NCBI RefSeq assembly: GCF_900167445.1
Contig: NZ_FUZT01000004.1
Coordinates: forward strand, 1 to 64,000
From: Maledivibacter halophilus
Lineage (GTDB): Bacteria > Bacillota > Clostridia > Peptostreptococcales > Caminicellaceae
DNA: 64,000 bases
Direction of reading: 5' to 3'
Shown here: positions 28,251 to 37,266 of the stretch, piece by piece
Numbering within the stretch: position 1 is the first letter of the stretch
Layout: each line of letters opens with the position of its first letter
The notes under the pieces: model-generated
Seen by the model: only the letters and a program-made list of their open reading frames with translations
Databases searched by the model: none
Told to the model about the DNA's origin: nothing
Position numbers and translations under genes: made by a program

Positions 28251-29012
28251 ATGAAAGGAGTGATTGATATTAAAGCTAAAAAAATAATTAATATTGTGAT
28301 TCTAATAATTATACTCATAAATGCTGTATATATTTGTTATGCCCGATATTCAATTAAAGAAGATTATAAAATTAATATATCTAAGGCAGAGGAGATAAAA
28401 AAAGAACACAATATTTTATCTGGTGAAATTGATAAAAAGATAGAGGATTTAGAGGAGCTATTGTCGGAGGTTAAAAATAAACAAAAAATCTTGAATCAAT
28501 TAAAGAGATTGCAAAAGTATATAAATATAGATATGAGTAGTGATTTAAGTAAAGTACAGGAAATAGAAAAAAGTACTCCTCTTAATTTTGAAACCTCTGC
28601 AATAATAGCTGCGTATTCTAAAAAGTTTAATATAAAGCCTTCATTAATTTTAGCGGTTATTAAGCTTGAGAGTAATTTCAATAAATTTGAGGTAGGTAGT
28701 CATAATGATAGAGGGTATATGCAGATTATACCTTCTACTGAAAAGTGGCTTGCACAGAAATATGGTTATAAATTAGGATTAAAATATGATCCCGAACGTA
28801 TATTTGAGCCTGAGTATAATATTGGTCTTGGTGTAATTTATTTAAGTGTTTTGAAAGAATCCTATGGAGAAAATTATGATAGAATACTATCAGAATACAA
28901 TAGAGGTCCCTATAACTTAAAGGCATACTATGGAAAGCATAAGACCTATGAAACAAGCTATTCTAGAGGTGTTTTAAGAAGAGAAAAGAAATTTTTAAAA
29001 CTAAATGACTAA
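28251..29012 (+). CDS. Membrane-anchored lytic transglycosylase
   Basis: 253 residues. One N-terminal transmembrane helix (about 12-30) precedes a short coiled coil (about 45-95) and an SLT domain. The catalytic Glu is in IKLESNF, the family GLMQI motif appears as RGYMQIIPST, and a late AYNAGP-like element reads SEYNRGPYN. It would cleave peptidoglycan outside the membrane. The start is uncertain: ATG 28251 lacks a clear ribosome site, and AAAGGAG at 28254 could serve a non-ATG start nearby. Confidence 0.85.
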   Translation: MKGVIDIKAKKIINIVILIIILINAVYICYARYSIKEDYKINISKAEEIKKEHNILSGEIDKKIEDLEELLSEVKNKQKILNQLKRLQKYINIDMSSDLSKVQEIEKSTPLNFETSAIIAAYSKKFNIKPSLILAVIKLESNFNKFEVGSHNDRGYMQIIPSTEKWLAQKYGYKLGLKYDPERIFEPEYNIGLGVIYLSVLKESYGENYDRILSEYNRGPYNLKAYYGKHKTYETSYSRGVLRREKKFLKLND

Positions 29013-29025
29013 AGATAATAAAATG

Positions 29026-29054
29026 AATGCCAGCATTAATTGTGTGCTGGCATT
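29026..29054. terminator. Bidirectional terminator between transglycosylase and gerQ
   Basis: AATGCCAGCA (29026-29035) pairs perfectly with TGCTGGCATT (29045-29054). It sits between two convergent genes and ends the cwlJ-gerQ unit. Confidence 0.8.
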
Positions 29055-29061
29055 TCAAATT

Positions 29062-29493
29062 CTAACGCTTTTTGGGGCTGTTTGGACTATTAGTATTATT
29101 GTTATCGTAAAACTCTACAAATTTGATTGAATAAATATCGCACATTAGTTCATTACCAGTACCGGCTTCTCTTATAACTACATAGCTGATTCCTACTTTT
29201 TGTAATATTCCTTCCCTGTCAATAAATAGATTTGTACCAATTAAAAATTCGATTTTAACATAGCTACCGATCTTGGTTCTCAAATATCCTTGTGTATAGT
29301 TGATATCATCTTGTACTGAGGGGCCTGCTTCGAATTCAAAATCAGGTGCTCCAGTACCAAATCCAGTCATAGGAACATCTTGAGCTTCTCTGAAATCTTC
29401 GTCCTCAGCAGGTAACCCCATCATAACATTTTCACCAATAGGATTATTCATCATTTGATACATAGGCATTCTAAAATAGTAATTTGGAAACAT
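29062..29493 (-). CDS. gerQ: Spore coat protein GerQ-like
   Basis: 143 residues. A Met/Tyr/Asn-rich N-terminus (FPNYYFRMPMYQMM) is followed by an acidic linker and a conserved C-terminal domain with GYLRTKIGSYVKIEFLIGTN, REGILQKVGISYVVIREAGT and CDIYSIKFVEFY. This matches clostridial GerQ-family coat proteins. In Bacillus, GerQ is an inner-coat protein needed to place the cortex hydrolase CwlJ. The truncated cwlJ lies 31 bp upstream in the same direction, which strongly supports the identification. Confidence 0.78.
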   Translation of the reverse strand: MFPNYYFRMPMYQMMNNPIGENVMMGLPAEDEDFREAQDVPMTGFGTGAPDFEFEAGPSVQDDINYTQGYLRTKIGSYVKIEFLIGTNLFIDREGILQKVGISYVVIREAGTGNELMCDIYSIKFVEFYDNNNTNSPNSPKKR

Positions 29494-29524
29494 TAATTTG
29501 AAACCTCCCTAAATTATATATATT

Positions 29525-29935
29525 TTAAGTTTGTGCATATTTTTCAGTAGGATTATAGAAGCAGTGTTCACCTACCCTAACTTGAAAATTTCCAGTTCCG
29601 TTCCTAGGGAAAGTATATGGGCATGTAGGTTTAAAAGGATTAAAGTACCATAGGGAGTATCCAACTGTAAATAATCGATTCCCGGACAATGCCCAGTCTG
29701 CTATTTCATAATGTATCTGTTCAGGGGGATTGGCCCAAACAGTTTGGGGATTGGGGACACCTCTTATTACTGAACGTACACAGTCAAACTGTCCCTTTTG
29801 ATATATTACTTTTCTTATATCACCTTGACCTACTCTATGATACTCCCCATAAGGAACTCTGACTCTATTCATTACTACAGTAGAAACCGCCTTCATTCCA
29901 TTGACAGACCCATCATACCACCATAGTATTTCCAA
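29525..29935 (-). pseudogene. cwlJ: cwlJ spore cortex hydrolase, 5' end removed by prophage
   Basis: The 3' part of a CwlJ/SleB-domain (Hydrolase_2) protein. NGMKAVSTVVMNRV, GQFDCVRSVIRG, GYSLWYFNPF and EHCFYNPTEKYAQT align with CwlJ up to the normal C-terminus. The region before NGM, which should hold the catalytic Glu (EAxGEG motif), is absent. The frame instead runs through EILWWYDG into a stop at 29948-29950, nine bases from the recombinase stop codon. A TTG at 29935 could start a shortened, probably inactive protein. The missing 5' end is expected at the other end of the prophage. Confidence 0.85.
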
Positions 29936-29959
29936 AGGTTTCAGCCTTTAGGGAGGCTA
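29895..29959. other. Predicted prophage left attachment junction (attL)
   Basis: cwlJ homology is lost between about 29910 and 29948, and the recombinase stop codon is at 29957-29959, so the crossover lies in this interval. Large serine recombinases leave only a 2-3 bp core, so no long direct repeat is expected. The exact core cannot be fixed without the right end. Confidence 0.65.
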
Positions 29960-31462
29960 TATATTTAGACTAACCTTTAAACTAAATTCACTTTTTGAAG
30001 CATCCTTATCCTTAAAATAAGTAATTTTATCAATAATAGTCTTTAAGAACTTATTTCTCTTTTCAGCACTTAGATTATAATAAGTATTCTCTAAAAGCTC
30101 AATAGAATTGTTTATATGAGGAATTTTATTACTCTCCATATACTTATCTTCCTTAAGCTTAAATAATTGCCTGTGAAGTCTATTTATGTCGTTATTTGCG
30201 GTATCTATCTTTTGTGATATGGTATTCATTCTATTTAAAAAGGTATCATTGTCATATATACCCTGCTCTAATAAATCATATAGCTTTTCTTTTTGCTGCT
30301 TAAGAGTATTAATTTCTCTAGTACTTGATCTTATAGAACTTTTTAAAACCTCAATCTCAGTAGTATTTATTTCAGCCTTTTCTCGTTCAAATTCATACTT
30401 AATCCTTTTTAGCTCATCCAAGATAATACTCAAAACCCTTTCTTCAACAAGCTCTATGTAGCTGGATTTATTCCCACAGCTTTTATAGCATCTGATACTA
30501 TCCTTTTTACCCTTGGCTGTTCTTGTAGTCATAGTGGCACCACATGATCCACACTTTATAAGATTGGCCAAAGGATTTCTAATTTGTTTAGTTACATGAA
30601 CATGGGGAATATATCTCTCCTTGGATAGCACCTGGGCCTTATTGAATATATCTTCATCAATAATAGCTTTGTGTTTACCCTCATGAATAATCCATTCATC
30701 CTTATTTCTAAACTTACTGGTTCTTTTACCGCTGGGCTGGTATTTGTACACACGTTTATTCCATGCAACCTTACCAATATAAACTGGATTTTGAATCATC
30801 TTTCTAATGGTAGTTTTATCCCAGGCTGTATTACCGTGTTTATTAGAAATTTTTTTATCTTCCAAATATCTTGCCACCTTAGTATCACCATATCCATGGT
30901 TTACATACAAATCAAAGATTAATCTGACTACATTAGCCTCGTCTTCATTTATAACTAATGTCTTATCTTTTTTATCATAGCCATATGGAGCATAAGGACT
31001 GATATAATTCCCTTCTTCAAGGCTTTTAAGCCTACCACGCTGAAGACGTTTCTTAATAATCTTTAATTCTCTTCTGGCCATAAAAGCCTCGAACTCAGAG
31101 AACTCTTCATCAAATTCATCAGTCAGATCATAAGTCTTTCTTGGAGTGATGATCTTGGTATTGAACTCCTTAAAGGTTTCTAGTATAAGCCCTTGCTCAC
31201 GCATATTGCCCCTGCCCAGCCTATCCATATCCATAACTAATACAGCATCATATTTATTATCCTCAACCTCCCCAAGCAGTTCTAACATCTTAGGACGCCT
31301 AGCAATAGACTCTCCACTAACCACTTCTTCCTTTATATCCAAAACATTATAATCATGCTTCTTAGAATAAGCCAAAAGAGTAGTCTTATGCCTACTCAAA
31401 ACTTCCTCAACAGACATATTTTCCTCAGCTCTAGATTTTCTAAGATATATACATACGTTCAT
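29957..31462 (-). CDS. Large serine recombinase (integrase/excisionase)
   Basis: 501 residues. The resolvase-type catalytic domain begins with CIYLRKSRAEE (Ser10 nucleophile) and has VMDMDRLGRG and the arginine-rich helix. The recombinase domain (about 150-270) contains YGYDKKDK and WDKTTIRKMIQNPVYIGK. The zinc ribbon has CGSCGATM and CYKSCGNK, and a coiled coil (about 355-440) follows. The gene reads outward and stops at the junction with the cwlJ remnant. AGGTGG precedes the ATG, and a TATAAT-like -10 lies at 31497-31502. Such enzymes insert phages and excise skin-type elements in sporulating bacteria. Confidence 0.95.
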   Translation of the reverse strand: MNVCIYLRKSRAEENMSVEEVLSRHKTTLLAYSKKHDYNVLDIKEEVVSGESIARRPKMLELLGEVEDNKYDAVLVMDMDRLGRGNMREQGLILETFKEFNTKIITPRKTYDLTDEFDEEFSEFEAFMARRELKIIKKRLQRGRLKSLEEGNYISPYAPYGYDKKDKTLVINEDEANVVRLIFDLYVNHGYGDTKVARYLEDKKISNKHGNTAWDKTTIRKMIQNPVYIGKVAWNKRVYKYQPSGKRTSKFRNKDEWIIHEGKHKAIIDEDIFNKAQVLSKERYIPHVHVTKQIRNPLANLIKCGSCGATMTTRTAKGKKDSIRCYKSCGNKSSYIELVEERVLSIILDELKRIKYEFEREKAEINTTEIEVLKSSIRSSTREINTLKQQKEKLYDLLEQGIYDNDTFLNRMNTISQKIDTANNDINRLHRQLFKLKEDKYMESNKIPHINNSIELLENTYYNLSAEKRNKFLKTIIDKITYFKDKDASKSEFSLKVSLNI

Positions 31463-31723
31463 AAAATACCACCTACTTTGATAATCTGTTTATTTAATTA
31501 TAATGTTTTTTTGGGGGAAATAGAAGGGGGGAGAAGAACAGTAGAGGTGGAAAGCTTTTGTTTGTCAGAGTGATAAAAAAGGTTAGCTGCAGAAATTTAA
31601 GATTAAGTTTGAATTGAGAAGTTGTATGTGGGGGCTGCTATTTGATTTTGTGCAATTCAAAAAAATTATGTATGTACGTGATATAATAAAAGTAATAGTA
31701 TAGCATGAAAGGCTTGTGATTTT

Positions 31724-31930
31724 ATGATAAGTAAAGAGGCAATAGTTAAAGAAATAGAAAAATTACCTCCCCATCTTTTAGAGGAAGTTGCAGATTATAT
31801 AGATTTCATTAAATATAAAGAAAAGAAAAACAAAAACTTTGAAATAGATGATATAACGTTAGCAAGTGAAGAAAGTTTAGCTAAGGATTGGCTAAGACCT
31901 GAGGAGGATGAAGCATGGAAAGATTTATAA
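31724..31930 (+). CDS. DUF2281-type antitoxin, apparently without its toxin
   Basis: 68 residues matching DUF2281: KEAIVKEIEKLPPHLLEEV and ADYIDFIKYKE, with an acidic C-terminus (KDWLRPEEDEAWKDL). These proteins are usually antitoxins followed by an overlapping PemK/MazF or PIN toxin gene. Here the overlapping frame starts MERFIKGD, as many PemK-type toxins do, but then switches to an unrelated membrane protein, so the toxin body seems deleted. Confidence 0.75.
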   Translation: MISKEAIVKEIEKLPPHLLEEVADYIDFIKYKEKKNKNFEIDDITLASEESLAKDWLRPEEDEAWKDL

Positions 31931-31941
31931 AAGGTGATGAA

Positions 31942-32337
31942 TTGAAAAATAGAAAAATGAGATTGACAAAAATATTAGGGTTAATTGGAGCAATGGTATG
32001 GATGCTAACTATATTTATAAGGGATTCAAATATTGAATTAAACGGAACTATAGCTTTTATGATTGGAGTTGCTCCTAATTTTGGAGTAGGGTTATTGCTT
32101 CCAATGTTAGCTAAGGAAATCTATTCAGTTGTGTTTAAAAAACAAATATCTTGCAAACAGTTTGTTTTTATATTGATTGGAGGCTATATAGCATTACTTT
32201 TATCAGAAGTGATACATGACAAATTCTTAAATAGTCCCTTTGATATATATGATATGATTTCAAGCTTTATAGCCTTTGGAATTTTCTTTTTATTATATAG
32301 ATATGAAAAGAAGATTGAATGTTCACAGGGAGAATAA
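31942..32337 (+). CDS. Four-helix membrane protein
   Basis: 131 residues with four hydrophobic segments (about 8-24, 32-52, 65-87, 100-118) and charged ends. TTG 31942 has an AAAGGTGAT ribosome site. An in-frame ATG at 31915 would add nine residues that look like the beginning of a lost toxin. The VGLLLPMLAKEIYSV segment has no family that I can name. It may be transferred cargo of the prophage. Confidence 0.6.
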   Translation: MKNRKMRLTKILGLIGAMVWMLTIFIRDSNIELNGTIAFMIGVAPNFGVGLLLPMLAKEIYSVVFKKQISCKQFVFILIGGYIALLLSEVIHDKFLNSPFDIYDMISSFIAFGIFFLLYRYEKKIECSQGE

Positions 32338-32377
32338 ATAAAGTAAATATAATACCTTAATATTTATCAAGGATAAA

Positions 32378-32445
32378 GGGGAAGGTTTTTTGTTCCCATA
32401 CACTATAAATTCTTTGGGACAGTTAAGCTGTCCTCTAGTCCTTTG
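32378..32445. repeat. REP-like palindromic element, copy 1
   Basis: Contains GGGACAG-TTAAG-CTGTCC (32416-32433) with flanks (ttgttccc...ctctagtcct) that match the element at 39421-39497 at most positions. This looks like a clostridial REP-type sequence of the kind mobilised by Y1 transposases; no transposase is nearby. A further 7-bp inverted repeat (32457-32487) lies beside it and could terminate the hydrolase transcript. Confidence 0.6.
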
Positions 32446-32498
32446 CATATAAGTTAAGAAGCCGCGGTAACTTTACCCTTGGCTTCTACTGAAATATA

Positions 32499-33209
32499 TT
32501 ACCTTTCTATGATGCATTTACTCAGCCAATTATTATACACCTTTAATTGTTCATCAGTATGAAAATAATGCTCGCCTTCTTGCATAATTTCTAGCTCACA
32601 ATGAAATAGCTTAACAAAATTCTCTATTGTTTCAAATTCGCACATCTCATCTTTAGCACCATAAAGAACTGAAGTAGCAGTTTCCCATGTGTCTACTGGA
32701 TGATCCTTTACATAATTATAATAATCCCAATAAAGAACTTGTCCAATAGGCGTTTGAATTTCCTTTTTTTCTTTTAACATCTCAGGTGTTATATCAAACC
32801 ACATCATCATATTATTAATGATTCGTTCCATATCCACAACTGGTGATAAAAAGAGACATTGCCTTAAATTTTCTTCTCTATATGCTAAAAGACTAAAATA
32901 TGCTCCCATACTGCACCCAAAAAGACTTATATTTTCCCAATGTTGTTTTACATAAGATATTATTTTTTTAAGATCTTGTACACAAAATTGTATTTTACAT
33001 GGTATATCTTCATCCTTACGTTCACCATGCTGAGGTAAATCAAAACTTATTACCTGATAACCCTTTTTTGTAGCATTTTCTGCAAGTAATTCAATAACTG
33101 TATCCTCTTTATTAGACATGTTTCCATGTACTGCAATAAAGACATGGGATTTTCTTTCTCCCCATTCTATTACTGGAATACCTTCTATATTATACTTTTT
33201 CTTATGCAT
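32499..33209 (-). CDS. Alpha/beta hydrolase
   Basis: 236 residues of the alpha/beta-hydrolase fold. The oxyanion segment is IAVHGNMSNKEDT, the nucleophile elbow is FGCSMGAYFS, the acid Asp is in YGAKDEMC, and the His is in EGEHYFHTDEQL. It is cytoplasmic with no signal peptide. It resembles short esterase/peptidase-like hydrolases of mobile regions. The substrate is unknown. It is flanked by a REP-like element and by promoter module R1 further upstream, but separated from R1 by another gene. Confidence 0.82.
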   Translation of the reverse strand: MHKKKYNIEGIPVIEWGERKSHVFIAVHGNMSNKEDTVIELLAENATKKGYQVISFDLPQHGERKDEDIPCKIQFCVQDLKKIISYVKQHWENISLFGCSMGAYFSLLAYREENLRQCLFLSPVVDMERIINNMMMWFDITPEMLKEKKEIQTPIGQVLYWDYYNYVKDHPVDTWETATSVLYGAKDEMCEFETIENFVKLFHCELEIMQEGEHYFHTDEQLKVYNNWLSKCIIER

Positions 33210-33374
33210 TCTATCTCTCCTAACTGGCTCATAATCATTTTTTATAATGAATTTTTTAAATGGGCTTTTTTCTATTCGGGTGTTAAAAACCTAGCGGATT
33301 AATTTAACCCAACTAAAGCATTTGCAACATATATAAACAATATTTCTTGAAAATAACATTTGTACACAATTTTC

Positions 33375-33839
33375 TTACGTTTCTAGCTGGTCTTTTCCAA
33401 ATACAACATATAAAAATGGAGAAAATATACTTGGAATTAAGCCTATCCATAAAGGTAATCCTGTAAATCTTAAAAACAATTGATGTATAACTGAATACAG
33501 CTCTACAGGTACAAAAGAAAATATCAAAATAGAAGGATATTGGCCTATATGAATAAGTATCTGTTCAATACATATAATCACAATGGAGTATACCACTACA
33601 ATAACAGCTGATTTCATAATATCTTTTTTACTCATATCACGTAAAAAGAAAAGACCCGTGATAAAAAATAAGACTATAGCAAGTATCATTTCAGTCAAAA
33701 AAAGATAATTTCCCATAGAAATTGTCCACTCATTTGTGTTTCTAGCCATTATATATGCAGTAAAAGAACTAACACTAGAAATAATTATGCCTGTGAAAAT
33801 TGATACTAATGGAATACGCCAAGTCTTATTCTTAAACAT
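33375..33839 (-). CDS. Membrane protein behind promoter module R1
   Basis: 154 residues with four strong hydrophobic segments (about 8-30, 42-62, 72-92, 118-140). ATG 33839 follows AGGAGGA; an upstream in-frame ATG (33872) is unlikely. The family is not recognised. It is the first gene downstream of repeat module R1, whose predicted promoter would place transcription start about 45 bases before the start codon. Confidence 0.65.
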   Translation of the reverse strand: MFKNKTWRIPLVSIFTGIIISSVSSFTAYIMARNTNEWTISMGNYLFLTEMILAIVLFFITGLFFLRDMSKKDIMKSAVIVVVYSIVIICIEQILIHIGQYPSILIFSFVPVELYSVIHQLFLRFTGLPLWIGLIPSIFSPFLYVVFGKDQLET

Positions 33840-33888
33840 AAAATTTATCCTCCTATAAAAATAATATTTCATTTTATTTTAAAAAAAC

Positions 33889-34078
33889 AACATTAGTATA
33901 CACCTATATCAATGCCGAAATCAAGTAAAACAATAAAGAAATAGCAAGCTTTTTATAATGAAATCATTTTAGAGAATAAGAATCAAATAAATTTATTTAT
34001 TTATTCAAAAATAGCAAGTGGAATATATGCATGATGAAAAACTAGTAATAGTTCTAAAACTTGCTGCTAGAAAAGAGG
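33889..34078 (-). repeat. Promoter module R1 (copy 1 of 4)
   Basis: The most diverged of four related modules. On the minus strand it shows TTGATT (33924-33919) and TATACT (33900-33895) with an 18 bp spacer, like the other copies, although the spacer sequence differs. The TTCGACA box is altered here to TTCGGCA. It ends near a GCTGCTAGAAAAG segment shared with R2. It drives the membrane protein at 33375-33839. Confidence 0.7.
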
Positions 34079-34146
34079 AAGGTTAAGGATGATAGGGTAA
34101 ATGAGTAAATAGGGGAAGATAGAGCTATCATTGATTTTGTAGTGTG

Positions 34147-34191
34147 GTAAAAAGAAGCCACAGGAACCGTCCCCATGGCTTTCTTTTTCTT
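34147..34191. terminator. Terminator-like hairpin with REP-like loop
   Basis: AAAAAGAAGCCA pairs with TGGCTTTCTTTTT (one bulge) around the loop CAGGAACCGTCCCCA. An identical 25-base core (34157-34181) recurs at 37104-37128. A second GTTAACCTGTCCCC fragment follows at 34210. It separates R1 from the 3' end of the GH3 gene. Confidence 0.6.
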
Positions 34192-34260
34192 AAGTTGACG
34201 ACATTGAGTTAACCTGTCCCCTTGTCCTAAAAAGTTAGCAGAAAATCTCACTTATTATTA

Positions 34261-36630
34261 CTAAGTTTGTATTATTTTTTGGATAGAAGTACCCTCAGGA
34301 TATTTAATTGTAATGTATCCAAAGGCAATTAATATTACAATTACTATGTAAAGAATTACCTTTCCCATAGTTTTTAGTCCGCTTAAGTAGTTGCCAACTA
34401 ATGACATTTTGTCTGACAATTGTTTTAAAGTTTTTAAGTTGATTTTATATCTAATAATATTACAAAATGATTCCAAAAGCTTAAATATTTTTTCTCGATA
34501 TGTTATAAGTAAGAACAATAATAAAACTATAATTATTGTATTTTTTCTATTATTTTGTTTCTGCAGGCTATCAATAATTGTTATTTTATTCTCAATTCTA
34601 GAAGTCAATTGAAATTTTTCAAATAATAGTGTCGAGTTCTTCTGTTTTACATCATTAAGTTGCTCATTAAACTTTTCTTCATTATGTGTCATGAAAATTG
34701 GTAGGTTGTCCTTCAATTCACAAGGGTTAATTTTGAAATCGATTTGCAATACATCATTAATTGATTTATTATAACCAAGGTTTATTCGAAATTCATCATT
34801 CCAGTTCTTTGGTTTAGTTAGAAAAACCTTATCTACTTCATATGACTCGGTGATTCTAGACATTGTATTAAAAATTTTGATCTTTTTTAAAATCTCATTT
34901 GACAATACAGTTGGAATTGTGTGATTTAATATTATTGTATTGTCCTCATTTATTAGTTTTTCTAAATATAAGGTCTCTATAATAGTCCCATGGTCAACAC
35001 TTTCAACAATAAAAATAATTAGATCAATATCTGTACTTTTTGATTTAATATCACTAATTGTTTTAGTTATTACTTCATTTAATTCATTTTTAGACTCATA
35101 ATATGTTGCTATATCTAAGCAATCAACAGATTTAACTAATCCACTAATCCCATCTTTTATCATATGTGGCTTTGATCCTATTATAAGAACTCTAGAACCA
35201 TTAATGCTTATTTGATTATTTTGATTTAATAATACTGATCCATCTTCAATCATTTTAAAAACTAAATCACTATTACTTTTATATTTTTTGTTTAAAAATG
35301 AAATATCAACATGATCTTGTATGTTCTTATAGGGTCCTTTAGTCCATGCTTTTTTAAAATCTGGGTAACTTTGGTTTAATCGTCCATCATATTTATTCTT
35401 ACAACTTAAAATTTTATAAAGAGAATTTCTAAATTGTTTTTCTGCTTTTTTATTTGATTTTATATGGCATGTCATATCCTTGATTATCTTTTTAAAATCT
35501 TCTAATTCAAAATTTTTAATAGAACCATCTTCTCCAAAATGTGAGAATAATATCATATCATGTCCTGCATTAAATGCTTGAATAGCTATATCAGAATAAG
35601 TATAATCATTTTTCTTTTTATAGTTTTCAACAATTTGCATATTACTCAAATCATCAGTAATAATTATTTTATTACTCAAATCTGTTTCTGTAACATTGAA
35701 ACCGTTATTACATAAATCATCATTGTATACCAAAAAATCAGGAAATGTATTATGTAACATTAATGGTATTTCTGTACTTAGCTTTTCTATATAATAATTA
35801 GCAGACATAATACCAGTTAATGAATTTTTAAGATTTTTATATATAGTAATATTTTTTTGTATTGTTTTTGAATTGCCTGAAAATATTGGAATACCACTAT
35901 GTGGGTTTTTACCTAAATCACAATAGCCTGGAAAGTGTTTTGCTACAACCATAATTCCACTTTCAATTAACCCATTAATATAGTAAGAGGCTATACTTGT
36001 TGTCATATCAGGTCTATTTGTAAAGTATCTATTTACCAATGTATCATCATATTCTCCATTAACATTTTCTGGTGTATCTAATACTGGACCAAATAACATG
36101 TTTATACCAATTGTTGTTAGTTCATTACCAACCATGATACCAGTATCTTTTACATAGGTGGTATTATTAGTATGTCCCATTGTTAAAGCTGACGGTGGCA
36201 ATTTAATTCCTTTATTTATTGATGAGTAATTGCTTTCAAAATCAACACATGTAAATAGAGGAATGCCTAATTTACTTTTTATAGCTTTAGATTGGAGATA
36301 ATTGATCATTTCTGTTATTTCTGAAAGATAATATTCCTTTCCTTTTTTATCGTAAATATTTTTATCTATATAAAAGTTATAAGTGTTTAGCATAACGCCA
36401 CCAACTGCGATGTCATTTATTAAAGTATCAACTATAGACCTATCTCTGTATGTTGTATAATCAACATCAGGTAATCCAACAATAAATATTTGGCCAATAG
36501 CATTTTCTATAGGAACTTTTTCACAGTATTCTCTTAATTTATCATTTCCATTTTCTTGGGCAAAACTTATTGAAATAAATATTGAACATATAATCAACGG
36601 AAATAATACTGATTTTTTAATAAATTTCAT
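34261..36630 (-). CDS. Secreted, membrane-anchored GH3 (NagZ-like) glycosidase
   Basis: 789 residues. A signal peptide (1-24) is followed by a GH3 N-terminal barrel with VVAKHFPGYCDLG (231-235 KHFPG), a catalytic-His position in KNPHSGIP and a candidate nucleophile in IIITDDLSNM. A second, degenerate GH3 C-terminal-like domain follows, then a coiled coil and two C-terminal transmembrane helices. Family members remove N-acetylglucosamine from wall fragments. A GH3 hexosaminidase held to the cell surface and encoded by a prophage is unusual; it may remodel the wall or block superinfection. It is preceded by promoter module R2. Confidence 0.75.
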   Translation of the reverse strand: MKFIKKSVLFPLIICSIFISISFAQENGNDKLREYCEKVPIENAIGQIFIVGLPDVDYTTYRDRSIVDTLINDIAVGGVMLNTYNFYIDKNIYDKKGKEYYLSEITEMINYLQSKAIKSKLGIPLFTCVDFESNYSSINKGIKLPPSALTMGHTNNTTYVKDTGIMVGNELTTIGINMLFGPVLDTPENVNGEYDDTLVNRYFTNRPDMTTSIASYYINGLIESGIMVVAKHFPGYCDLGKNPHSGIPIFSGNSKTIQKNITIYKNLKNSLTGIMSANYYIEKLSTEIPLMLHNTFPDFLVYNDDLCNNGFNVTETDLSNKIIITDDLSNMQIVENYKKKNDYTYSDIAIQAFNAGHDMILFSHFGEDGSIKNFELEDFKKIIKDMTCHIKSNKKAEKQFRNSLYKILSCKNKYDGRLNQSYPDFKKAWTKGPYKNIQDHVDISFLNKKYKSNSDLVFKMIEDGSVLLNQNNQISINGSRVLIIGSKPHMIKDGISGLVKSVDCLDIATYYESKNELNEVITKTISDIKSKSTDIDLIIFIVESVDHGTIIETLYLEKLINEDNTIILNHTIPTVLSNEILKKIKIFNTMSRITESYEVDKVFLTKPKNWNDEFRINLGYNKSINDVLQIDFKINPCELKDNLPIFMTHNEEKFNEQLNDVKQKNSTLLFEKFQLTSRIENKITIIDSLQKQNNRKNTIIIVLLLFLLITYREKIFKLLESFCNIIRYKINLKTLKQLSDKMSLVGNYLSGLKTMGKVILYIVIVILIAFGYITIKYPEGTSIQKIIQT

Positions 36631-36780
36631 AACATTCCCACCTAAAATGAAAGTTAGTATTTGAGTAGATTTTGCTTTAATAATTGATAAAGTTATATAT
36701 TTGTCATAATTACATTGTATACCTAAGAAGCTATGATAAAAATATTAAAATAGCCTTGTCAATGGCAGATATTTCTCAAA

Positions 36781-36980
36781 CAATACTATTATAAACCAAC
36801 ACCCATGTCGAAACCAAGCAAAACAAGTCGAACAATAAAGAAATAGCGAACTTTCTATACAATAAAATCATTTTACACAATAATAATCAAGTAAATTTAT
36901 TTAATAAAAAATAGCAAGTGGAAAATATATATAATAAAAACCAGCAATAGTTCGATAATCTATTGCTAGAAAAGAGAAAG
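36781..36980 (-). repeat. Promoter module R2 (copy 2 of 4)
   Basis: The minus strand carries TTGGTT (36817-36812), an 18 bp spacer containing TTTCGACAT, and a perfect TATAAT (36793-36788), reading to the GH3 gene. A second TTCGACTTG half-site lies upstream. The plus-strand side has no convincing small gene, unlike R3 and R4. The rest of the 636 bp gap to 37266 holds a REP-like hairpin core (37104-37128) and no gene. Confidence 0.8.
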
Positions 36981-37266
36981 ACTGAAGAGATGGAACTAAC
37001 CAAACAAAAAGATACATGGGTTTCAACAAGTAGGGATAATAATTTAAATGAGTAAATAGGGGAGGTGAGACCTGTTATTGATTTTGTAGTGCAATACAAA
37101 GTAGCCACAGGAACCGTCCCCATGGCTTATTATAATCATTCCTTGCTTATGATAATCTCTAAGCTCTAATGTTACATAACGTTCTTAGGCTTTGCGACGT
37201 CGATGAATTACCCTAACATTTTCTACAGATGTCGTTCAAGCCCATGTTAACTGACGTAGAAATTTA

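Noticed and set aside
37065..37169. GTG-started frame in the gap after module R2 (34 codons)
   Set aside because: The GGGGAGG site abuts the GTG directly, and much of the frame is the REP-like hairpin core shared with 34157. Probably not translated.
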